Both the position numbers and the translations under genes were made by a program. This document shows, piece by piece, positions 36,322 to 48,339 of a stretch of 64,000 bases of DNA. The notes beneath the pieces are model-generated. The model made no database searches, had not been told where the DNA came from, and saw nothing but the letters and a program-made list of their open reading frames with translations. The DNA is from Linyphia triangularis (lineage: Eukaryota > Arthropoda > Arachnida > Araneae > Linyphiidae). Position 1 is the first letter of the stretch. Each line of letters begins with the position of its first letter. The DNA is taken from contig OZ021729.1 of assembly GCA_963978545.1 (NCBI GenBank), positions 81,260,670-81,324,669 of the forward strand, in the 5' to 3' direction.

Positions 36322-39300
36322 CTATGGTAAGTGAGAATAAAGTATGTTGACAGTCAAATACAAGCCACATAATATCAACAATAAATATATCAGTTTTAAA
36401 TTTTGTATTAGGTAATGACATTTAGCTTGAGACTTTTTTTACAGCAGGTGGAAGAAATCCTAGACTTAGTATTGTAATACGAGAGGGATAGTAAAAAATT
36501 ATCCGCAATATTGACATACTCGTCTTAGACTAGTCATATTGACCTCTGTCCTCGTTTATTTTAGAGTTATGTTGTTGTGGTCCTGCTATGCAATTTCGAT
36601 CCTAATTCCTCCATTTCTCTTCCTTTTATTGCAGATAGATCATGGACGCTCCATTAAAATTTTGCACCAAAGAGGAATAACGGGCAGTGATCCGGTTTTT
36701 GTGGATGGAAGGTGTATCAGGAGAATAGTCACTCGTCTGTCTTAACAGAACCGTATCACGCTCAATGTTGTCATCATTTGTGGCTGTAGATGGTCTTCCG
36801 GCTCCTTCCTCATGCGTAACACTTGTGGGGCAATTTTTGAGTTTTTCAATCTATTCGTAGACACTCCGTTGCGGCAAGACACTGTTCCCATATTGTGCCG
36901 AAAATCTTTGATGGATTGCAGCCCCTGGTACACCTTCCGACCACAAAATCTAGATCACTGCTAGTTGTTTCGCTTTGATGCAAACTTTTAATAGAGAGGC
37001 CGTGATCTATCTGCAATAAAAGGAAAACAAATGGTGGAATTAGGATTGAAATTCCATAGCAGGACCACAACAATATAGCAATAAAGTAAACGAGCACAGA
37101 GGTCAGCATGAACAATGTAAGAAGAGTATGTCAACATTGCGGATAATTTTTTACTCTCCATTGTACTTGTGTGATTGCAACAATTAGTGCAATCACATGT
37201 TCTTCAAATTGTAAAAAATAAAATAATGGGAAAATTGCAAATTAGCCATTTTTGAGCTACCTTGATATTGCACCATTTTTCATTTAATAAAAAATTCATA
37301 AATATACAGTTTTGCTAGTCAACCTGGACAATTAAGATAACTCGAAAGCCATCTTAAAGTCTAAAAAAAAAAAAAAAAAATGTAAGCATGATGATATTTT
37401 AATATTATTTAATAACCCATAAATAAAGTAATAAAAGAGTCAACCGACTTCATCAGTTACAAATAACTACCAAGCATTCTTAACCATTTAACAAACCGAT
37501 TTCCAGAGACTTAACTCTCGCTGGCTGAACGATGTATAGGTAAACTGTTAAGTCGTTCAAGTTGCAAAAGAATTTACAAAAAAACATTTAGAGAAAAAAA
37601 TGTTGTCAATCAAAATAGAAATTTTAATTTTTAGATTATATTTGAAACTGATGCTATTGGTTTGCCAATTCATTTGCAATGAAAATGTTGGGATATTTTT
37701 ATAATTTTGTATACAAAATAGAGTCACAACAAATTCAGCTTTTTTGTTGGGTATAACTTATTAAAACTTAAAATTTTTTTTATTTGTTTTTATGGTATGA
37801 CAACCACAAGAGAACCTACTTCTTTATCGGTCAAGTAGTTATAAAAGAAAACTATCTAGACTATGCTTGAATACTAGGTTCCAATACTGAATCCGAGCAG
37901 AAAATATAAAGAGAGACGTTTCACAAGTTTGCTGGGTAATTTTTTTTGTAATTTATAGGGGTTGGATACTACATTGCATTGGAAGGAAATTGAAAATGAA
38001 GGCATACTTTTTCTGCTGCTACTCTCGCAAAGGTGAATTCCCTCTGTAGCAAATGTCTTAATATTTTATAACGACAGAATATTTCATCTGAAATACAAAA
38101 TGAATAGTATAAGAAACAACTTTTAAAAACATATTTTACTTGTTTTTGAACACAACAGAAGAGTCTTCAACAGCTGTCCAAGAATGTTATTGGAACTTCT
38201 GTTTTGTTATTTGGAAACTTCTCGTAATTTTCTTTAAAGTATATGGTCAAGTAAAAAAGTTATGGGACACACAGCAACTTTCAATAATTACATAATGATT
38301 TATTATTTAATGGACTCTTTTTCTTTTTTTTTTCTTTTCTTGACACAATTGTACAAGAGCATGCTATTTTTTTTTTACCATGCATTTTTATTTATTGGTT
38401 TATATGAATTTAGTTTGCAGTCCATATATTGAATACACCCAAAGGTGGTGCTGAAATTTGTAATTTTATACTTGTCAAAATGGTCACTGTTTGTCAATGA
38501 TCTTTCCTGATAGGGAAAACAAACAGTATAGATTGAAAAGTTTTTTGGAATTTTTCCTTTTTCTGATCCCAGCATCAACACAATATTGTGTATTAGTCTA
38601 AGGCCAACACACAATAAAATTAACAAATAAAACAAGCTGTAAAGCCGATTCCCTTATGTATAAAAAATATAAATTTGTGTTGAAAAATGTTTTGTAAAAT
38701 ATACAGTTCCAAAATGATCATTAAAAGCAAAGATGCAGATCTGTATAAGGATTGGTGACATTTGGTAACACAAATCTGGCTAGTTTAGAAATATTCAATA
38801 TAAATAATTTTTTCAATTTGATAAATGTTTGGCGTTAAAATGTTTTCTAAGAAGTGTATTGTTTACAAGATTAATGGATGAAAATAGAATTAAAGAAATA
38901 GGTTGACCATTTTTTAAGCCAGACTACCAACTGATGCTTTTAATCCAAATAAAATCGGGACAGAAGAATTAGAAGACTCAAAATGTGTTAAATATAAAAT
39001 ATTTATAAATCTATTGATAAATGTATATTCAGAAAAAGTCACATGGGGAAAATATAGTTGACTATAAAAGAAATTGAAAAAAAGATACTTTTTAATTTGC
39101 CGAAATACATCGTAAAAAATTTCTTACCTTTTTTAATTTTTTAAAATCCTAATTCTCGGGATATGTATTCTAATTGTGCAGGATGATTGCTTATAACCAT
39201 AAGTAAAATTATGTAAAAAAATTTAAATAAAAAATGTGGCCATCTTATGAAGTCTTAGTGACTAAAGGAAAAAAATTGTCCTATCTTTTTACAGTGGGTG

Positions 39301-42300
39301 CAGTGAGGCTTCCTGAAAAATTTAGTTAAGAATTTAGGGATTATTTCAGAAATTTAAGGAACTTTTTAAGGATAATTTCAAAATATTTAGGGATATTTCT
39401 TTTGAAGTTGACATAGGCTGCTAACAGACACCTATCGAAAAATTTAAGTACAATTTTAGGAATTTTGGGGAGAAACAAAAATTTAAGGAATATTATGAAT
39501 TTTAAGACAAATGCGACCCTTGTTTTTAGGTTGGTTGTTTTCAGATTATCTGGCGCCGTCAGCAACACGAGGGCTATAATGCGAGGGCGACAAGCCAACA
39601 TACATTTACAAACACCCATGCCTAACACGGGACTCGAACCGGCAACCTCTCGGTCTAGAAACTAGCACGCTAACCAGTATACCGTTTGGTCGGCCCCTTG
39701 TTTCTAGGAAAGGACCTCCAATACCTTGTGATTGTTCTGTACGGTTGCTTCTCTCGACACAAAGGCACACCACACACATGCACGAGTAATTGTAGTGCCT
39801 GGTTTGCATAGTGCTGTGCCAGCATAATGGGCTCTGCAGATGCAATTGTTTCACTGCTCAGTCGGTTTGGCCTTGGGGTAGAGAGAGCGGCAAAGTGAGA
39901 AGGAGGCTGACTCCGGATGAATATGTAGAAGTCGTCTGTCATCTGGATTAAGTTGGAGTGAAGATGAAGCAGATCTGTAAGTGTCTTCGATATGTTGTCG
40001 CTATCTGGAAGGAGTGATGCATTCAAGTGTTTAGAAACAGACATAAAATCAGATTAAAATAATTTTGATACTTTTAGAGATAAACTTCAGTCAACTTTTT
40101 CTTCCAATTTATTTGGTCATTGAAATAAATGTAATTGAATGCCATGTGTTACAAGAGAGTAGTACCATGTGGTTTCTGATTTGTCGCCTATTATTTAAAC
40201 ATAAAGTTCAATCAAATATAAGTACTAACTGCATAACTTAATGAAGAAGAGAAAAAAAAAAATCAACAAAAAGTTTGTGAAAAGTCAAATTAGAAGGTCA
40301 GAACTATTTATTTTGAAAATTTTGGAAACACCACATATTGGAAACCCTTTTTTATAGACAGACTAGCTAAATACCCGTGCTTCGCCACGAAATTTTACCA
40401 TGTGCATTATTTTATATGAGGTCCTGCGTAGCGGAAATCCGTCATTAGTGTATAGACCGCAATTTTTGGCGCTTCGCTCGTAGGAAGGTTCATCTCAACG
40501 CAAAATCGAGCTCGCTTCGCTCGCTGAAAAGGTCATTGACACACAAGCACAGGTTTACTTAACTCGTTCAAAGGTTCATTGCTATGTAATCATGAGCTCG
40601 CTTTGCTCAATAAAAGGTTCATTGCTTCGTAAGCGTAAGGTCGCCTCACACACTAAAAACTAATTGCCTTAATATTAGAAGCCCCTCCCTTGTCGAGAAA
40701 CAATAAAAGAATTCTGCCGTTAATAACTATATTACAACACCCCTTTAAGAATATACGTGATGTTAGTAAAAAGCAAAATTAGAAGGTCAAAACTACTTAT
40801 GTTGAAACTTTCAGCGCTCTAGGTCTATTAGATGTCGCTCTTTGTAGAAATATTAATTAAAAATTCATTAAAAAGCAAATTAAAATGTTAAAGTTCTTTT
40901 TGTCAAAAGTCCAATTTGAAGGCCAAAACTATTTGTGTTCAAATTTCATAAATGTAGCCCCATTAGAAATCGTTTTGTAAAATATTTGTTGATTAATTAA
41001 TTAAAAAACAAATAAAATTTCAAAATTCTGTTTTTCAAAGTCCTATTAGAAGGCCAAAACTTCTTATGTTGAAAATTTCAGAGCTGTAGTCCTATTAGAA
41101 ATCGTTTTGTAAAATATTTATTAATTAAAAAATTCATCAAAAATGAACTAAATAAAAATTTAAAATTCTGTTTTTCAGAAGTCCAATTAGAAGGCTAAAA
41201 CTACTTATGTTGAAAATTTCAGAGCTGTAGCCATATTAGAAATTGTTTTGTAAAATATTTATTAATTACTTAAAAAAAAAATTAAAAAAGAACTGAATAA
41301 AAATATAAAATTCTGTTTTCCAAATGACCAATTAGGAGGCCAAAACTACTAACTTTGAAAATTTCAGAACTGTAGACCTATTAAAAGTCGTTTTATATAT
41401 TTTTTTTAATTAATTAAGAAAATTAATTAAAAAATAACTAATCAAAATTTTAACATTCTATTTTTCGAAAGTCCAATTAGAAGGCTAAACCTACTTATGT
41501 TGACAATTTCAGAGCTGTATCTAATTGAAGTCACTTTGTAAAAAATAAATTAATTAAAAAAAAAACCTAATTAATATTTTAACATTCTGTTTGACATACA
41601 TAAAATTAGAAAGCCAAAACTTCCTATGTTGAAAATTTCAGAGCTCTACTCCAATTTTAAGTAGGTTTCTATAGATCCACAGACAGATAAACAAACAGAC
41701 AGACACACAGCTTGTTTTATTATTAAAGATATACTCTTATTCAGGGTTCCCACTCAAATCACATAATGAAAATCAATGACTTTTAAGGACCTAATTAATG
41801 TTTTTAAGGACCTATGAAAATTTGTTTTCAGGCATAATGTCTGTATTTAAATTTTAAATAAAGTATATTCTACCAAAAAAGTTACAAGTTGGTGGATGCG
41901 TAATACAAATATGTCGGAAAATTCCTATACGGTAAGTGGCGGTCACGCGGGAATAGCAAGTCTGAGTTGCATTTTTATAAATTTTGCAGTTGAACAACAT
42001 CTGTAAAAATTAAGAACGTTCAAGGACCTCTAAGCATTTTCAATGACTTTTAAGCACCTCTAAGCATTTTCAAGCACTTTCAAGGCCTTGAAAATCAAGT
42101 TAAAAAATATTAAGCACTTTTAATGACTTTCAATGACCATGGGAACCCTGTTGTTATTATTATTATAAATGCTTTGCAAGAAAGATACAGAAAAAAGCTT
42201 CAATTCGCAGACGTTTAGGCTGTCTTAACACTTACGTACAAAATTCACCACCAACAGAGCAGTCATTCGTGGTTTATAAAACTCGTATTCAAGCAGTCGC

Positions 42301-43682
42301 TCGTTGAAAAAAGTACAAAATAGTTTAAAAAAAATCCAATATTTTCTTGATAAATACTTGAAAATAATATAAATATATCTCGAATTTTGATGTAGTGATT
42401 GTTTTAAATTTAAGTTTATTTAATACTGGCTGACTACCCGTGCTTCGCTACGAAATTTTAACTTGAGCAATATTTTAGCTAGCTGTGAGGCCATGCGTTG
42501 CGGAAATCTGTCATTCGTGTATAGGTCCCAGTTTTTGGCGCTTAGCTCACAGGAAGGTTCATCGCTACGCAAAATCGAGCTCTCTTCTTTCGCTGAAAAG
42601 TTTATTGACACATAAGCACAGGCTTACTTCACTCGTTGAAAGGTTCATTGCTAAGCAAACATAAACTCGCTTCACTCACTAAAATCTAATTGCTACGTAA
42701 AGCCGTAATATTGGAAGCTTCTTCCTTGTCGAGAAAAAAAATTCCCCGTTAATCTATAATAATAAAACAAGCTGTGTGTCTGTCTGTGGATCTATAGAAA
42801 CATACTTAAAATTACAGTAGAGCTCTGAAATTTTCAACTTAAGAAGTATTTGCTTTCTAATTTTATGTATGAGAGACAGATTTCTTTTTTAATTAATTTT
42901 TTAATTAATTTATTTTTTGCAAAGTGACTTCAAATAGAGATACAGCTCTGAAATTTTCAACATAAGTAGTTTTGGCCTTCTAATTGGTCTTTTGAAAAAC
43001 AGAATTTTAAATTTTCATTTATTTCTTTTTTAATTAATTTTTTTAATTAATTAATAAATACTTTACAAAACGATTTCTAATAATAGGGTAACAGCTCTGA
43101 AAATTTCAACATAAGTAGTTTTAGCCATCTAATTGGACGATTTTGAGTTGCGATGAACTTTCCTGCGAACAAAGCGCCTAAAATTGGATCCGATACACCA
43201 ATGACGGATTTCCGCAAAGCGGGGCCTTACAGCTGCCTAAAATAATGCACATGTTAAAATTTCATGGCGAAGCACGGGTATTCAGCTAGTACAATAATAA
43301 AACACCCATTTAAGATTATTTAAACACGTGTTTGTGGAAAGCAAAATTAGAGGCCAAAACTACATTTGTCGAAACATTCCAAGCTCTAGGCCAAGTCGAA
43401 GTCGCTTTTTGTAAAAAAATTGATTAAAAAAATTAATTAAAAAACAAATTAAAATTTTAACATTCTTTTTTGTCAATCCAATTAGAAGGCCAAAACTACT
43501 CGTGTTGAAAATTTCAGAACTGTAGTCCAATTACAAATCGTTTTGCAAAATATTTGCTAATTACAAAAAAATTACTAACGAACTAAACAAAAATTTAAAA
43601 TTCTGTTTTTCTAAAGGCCAATTAGAAAGCCAAAACTACTTAAGTTGAAAATTTCAGAGGTAAGCCCTATTAAAAGTTCTTT

Positions 43683-43713
<31 letters not shown>

Positions 43714-46700
43714 AAAAAAAAAAAATCAAAATTTTAAAATTCTGTTTTTTTAAATTACTATTAGAATGCTAAAACTACGTATGTTGAAAATTTCAGAGCT
43801 GTAGCCTTATTAAAAGTTGTTTTGTAAAAAAAATTGTTAATTAAGGGAAAAAAAAAAAATCAAAATTTTAAAATTCTGTTTTTTAAAATTACCATTAGAA
43901 GGCTAAAACTACTTATGTGGAAAATTTTGGAGCTGTATTTCTATGTGAAGTCGCTATGTAAAAAAAAAAAAAAAAATTAAAAAATAAGTAATTAAAATTT
44001 TAACATTCTGTTTGACATGTATACAATTAGAAGACCGAAACTACTTATGCAGAACATTTCAGAGCTCTACTCTAATTTTAAATAGGTTTCGATAGATCCA
44101 CAGCCACAGACACACAGCTTGTTTTATTATTATAGATTGGTTTTAGTATACAAATGCTAATATTGTATCAAAATGTTGAGATATAAAAAAGCAAAGGCTT
44201 AGCATGTTTCTTTTTTATCTGTGCCCAAACCCTAATATTTTTTGTATCTCTTTAGTTAAGATGTTTGCAGTAACAAAAAGCAATTTACATTAAATTTGAT
44301 ATTTTAAATAATTACAACAGTTAAAAAAAAAATCTTACTTTATGAATTTACATAAAAAAAAATTGCAACAATGGATTGAATTTTTAACTACTGGATCGTT
44401 GAGAATACAGTTGCAATTAGAGACCGCCTAGCTATAAAGAGTAAATCAAAATGTTAAATTTCTAAAAAAAATACCTCAGTATACCTGCACTTTATAAGTC
44501 TAAAATGTGCCGTATAATATTTAAATGTAATAAAGTTACAAGACAATAACTAGGCTTTGTATGATGTAACTAAGGTTAAATAAACACAGTCATAAACTTG
44601 TATTTATTACTACATCTATCGATAAGGAATTTTAAAATTACAAATATTTGTAATGTGTCTTAAAAGTTATATGAGAGGTTAAAATACTGCTGAGTGACCT
44701 CCGGTAAAAGATGGCTGTCAGAGTGCACTGCCGCGCATTTAGATTTATAATAAATTGGATATAATGCAGTTTTGAATATGCAATTAAAAAAATGTGTTAC
44801 TTGCTAAATTCTAAAATTGAACTTTATATGTATTTTGTCACTGATCATTTTAATTATCAATAAAATTACAAACAGCCACAACGAAACTTACAAATTCTAA
44901 TTTTTTTTTTTTTTTTTAATTGCGGTTTTTATTCAACAAAAGTATTCTCTTTCGTTTTTTTTTTTTTTTTTTTTTTTCCCCAACTTACTGCAAAGTCAAG
45001 TGTCGTGAGTAAAATGAAAATCTTATTCAACACTCTTTTCCGATTTTAGTTGCCAGGTTTCCCAAAAAATGTTTAAAAATGTATTAATGAATTAAAAATT
45101 TGTTTCGTATTATGGATTCTATAAATTTAGATTTTTTTTAGTAAAATTTATTTTAAAGATTATGTTAACAAGAAATAGCGGGCTCTTCTTGACAAGGCGG
45201 GCCCCTATAATGTGTACTGTTTTACCCTCCCCCCCCCCTATTCGTCATTTGTTGGCGGCTCTGTCCAAAACAAGTTTTTTTACTCACTTGATATTGTAAA
45301 ACTTTCCAAAAAGTAAGGTGTGCACTTTAAAAGCCACGTGATATTCGAAATGAATCGGATATGTATTTCATACTTTGCCGGTTTCTCATTTGGTATTCTA
45401 TAGAACGCCTAGAAAAAGTCTGAAATATGAATCGCTTTATATATTGCCGACATTTTCTAAAATTCGAGGTGGTAAACAAAAATACCATTTCTTACCGATA
45501 TGGTACAGGGGCGCTTTTTTCATTTTGGAGAAATGGGGGTTGGGGTATTTTTAATTTTGGGAAGGGGAGAGACATATAGGAGACAGATTTATTGATTTAA
45601 TTCTGAAAATATTAATTTTCAATCTGAAAAATGACTGAATTAAAAAAAAATTATACAGAACTGATCTTTTGGCGTAACTCCCAAATTTACGAAATTTTTA
45701 TAGAAAAGTGCATGTCCTTTTTCTTTTCAAGACACAACACGATGGTAAAGACAGAGATATAATTGAGGTAGGTAGATTTCAAAGATGTATACTTCTGATA
45801 TCACCTGATCGCCAGCGATTTTCGTGGTGGTTATAAACAAAAATCACATTTCTTACCAATATGCTACAGGGGCGCTTTTTTCGGTTTAGAGAGAGGAGGG
45901 TCCAATTTTCATTTTGGGAAGGTGCGAAGCACGTTTAGGAAACACATTTATTGATTTAATTTTTAAGATATTTATTTTCAATTTGAAAAATGACTTTAAA
46001 AAAAAAATCGTACAAAACTGTTTTTGGCACTCTTCCCAAATTTACGAAATTTCGATAGAATAATTTTTATTCTTTTCAAGACACAACACGATGGTTAGAG
46101 ACAGAGTTAGAATTGAGGTAGACAGATTTCAAAAATGTAATCTTCTGGTATCTATAGATTACCAGCGATTTCCGAAGTGGTAAACAAAAATCACATTTCA
46201 TATCAGGGGTGCTTTTTCCGTTTTGGAGAGGGGAAGGGGACGCATTTTTCATTTTTGGAAGGGGGGGGGGAGGCACGTTTGGGAGACATATTTATTAATA
46301 TATCGTGTTTTGCACCATTCATTGAAGCGACCCAAGTTATAGGGCTCTCATTATCAGCTTGAGTTTCGGCTTGATTTTTGTCACTATCACACAACAGATA
46401 ATTATGCTTTTGATTACATTTCTTACACCTTAATTTTGAATAACATGATTTACTGGTATGAAATTTAACCAAACAATTATAGCATCTGCCCTGCCGCAAT
46501 AAACTTTTTTTCTTTTCCGGTATAGTTAATTTGCAGTTTTCTAAATCTCCGTGTTCATCGGAACAAAATACGCAGAGTGATTTACTCGTTGGATTTAATG
46601 CCGAGATTTATGTCTTTGAAAATGTTTCGCATTTGTATCTTTATAGTTTTATCATGTTTAAAACCTATAGCATGGTTATTATTTTCGAAGTGAGACCTAC

Positions 46701-48302
46701 CATCTGCATTTATTCGAATCAAATTTGCATGTTCGCATTTTCTAGCTCAATTATCAAAAATTCAAGTAATTTAGTGACATCCCAATTTTTGTCATTTTGT
46801 GTTCTATTGAAATCAAGGACAATTTCCTCCGGTATTAATTGAACCAAAATGGGATACAATAAATTTCCGTAACTATTTATCTGCACTCCTAAAGAATTTA
46901 AACTGCGTATTTGCATAATACTTTCATCTAACAGTTTTCTTAATTCTTTTAAATGAAAGGATCTTTTGACAGGAGTCAATTTTAACAACTTGTTTAAATG
47001 ACAAGAAATTGCCAAATCCTCACGTCCATAACGGTTTTTCAAAATTTCTAAAGCAACATCATAATTATTTTCTGATATTTCGAGTTACGATTAACGATTA
47101 CGATTACGAGTCGATTAACTTAATGTTGCGTCAGTTAATAAACTTTTAAGGTAATTCATTTTTTCAACTTTACTCAAATGTACGTTCGCATTTATAGCCG
47201 AATCAAATTGGGACCAAAATGAATGCCATAATTCAATTTTTCCGTTAAACCAAGAAATTTCGATTTTGGGAAGCTTAATGTTGCACCGTTTTTCAAACGA
47301 ATTCGAAATGTTCTGCCTTCCCGATTCGCTATTTGAGTTTCGTGAATTACTATCGGTTTCAGTTTGACTTCTGATATTTCTATTTAATTTTACTTTTGCA
47401 CGTATAATGTTATCCTTCCATACTTCTTTTTGAAACATTTCTTTTTCCAATTCATCTGAATCAAGAATTTCGTCCTCAATGTTCTGATCCAATTCAAGAA
47501 TCTCAGATTCCTTCGCATTCAACTGCGCAAGGAACTCTTCCAATTCTTCCACAGAATTATCTGTAGAATTCAGAATTTCATCCAAAAGTGTAGAAGTGAT
47601 TCGTCGCGTGACTTCTCTTTTTCGGTTCAATTTCTTTGAGACATACGTTTACGTTGAGATTTTTCGTTTGGTGCCATCTTAAAAATTTAATAATAAAAAA
47701 AAAAAATTAAAAAAAAAACAAAAAAAAACCCGCCAACTGTCCCGAGTTTCGGCACCATGAAAAAATATCTCTAAATTTCGATAAATTCAAAGAAAGGTAA
47801 GAACCTTACCTGGCTCTTTGTCGGATGGACAGTTGGCGTAATTTATCGGATCGGGTCGGCACCATACATCAAGAGTTGAACCTAAAATCCGCTCCTTCAC
47901 ACCTCTACACTTATGAAAAGAAATTTCTTTATTATTCAAGAATAGGAGTCTAGATGCTTTTAATTTGGATTTACTTAAACTTCTTAAAGGACGATCACAG
48001 GACACTACGTACAAAAGCGAAGTACAGTTACAGAAGTGAGTTTGTTAAACAGTTACATTATTCTCAAAGGCCATCGAATATTCAATAATTTTGGATAGTC
48101 AATTTTCAATAACAAGTCAAACAAATTATCTATCTGGAAAAATATAAAGTTCTGATGATGAAGACATGATCTTTTACATTAACCCATTAAAGACAACTTT
48201 GAAATGGATAAACAGCCATTGTTTACAAGTTTTACCTTGTTTATTTATATCATTTAAGGTATACATCGATTTTTTCAGATTTTTTGGAAAATTATTTTTA
48301 TG

Positions 48303-48339
<37 letters not shown>

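Noticed and set aside
42420..42611. Open frame in the Helitron-like head region
   Set aside because: It lies in repeated non-coding sequence shared with 40.4 kb and 52.7 kb, where it is not kept open.
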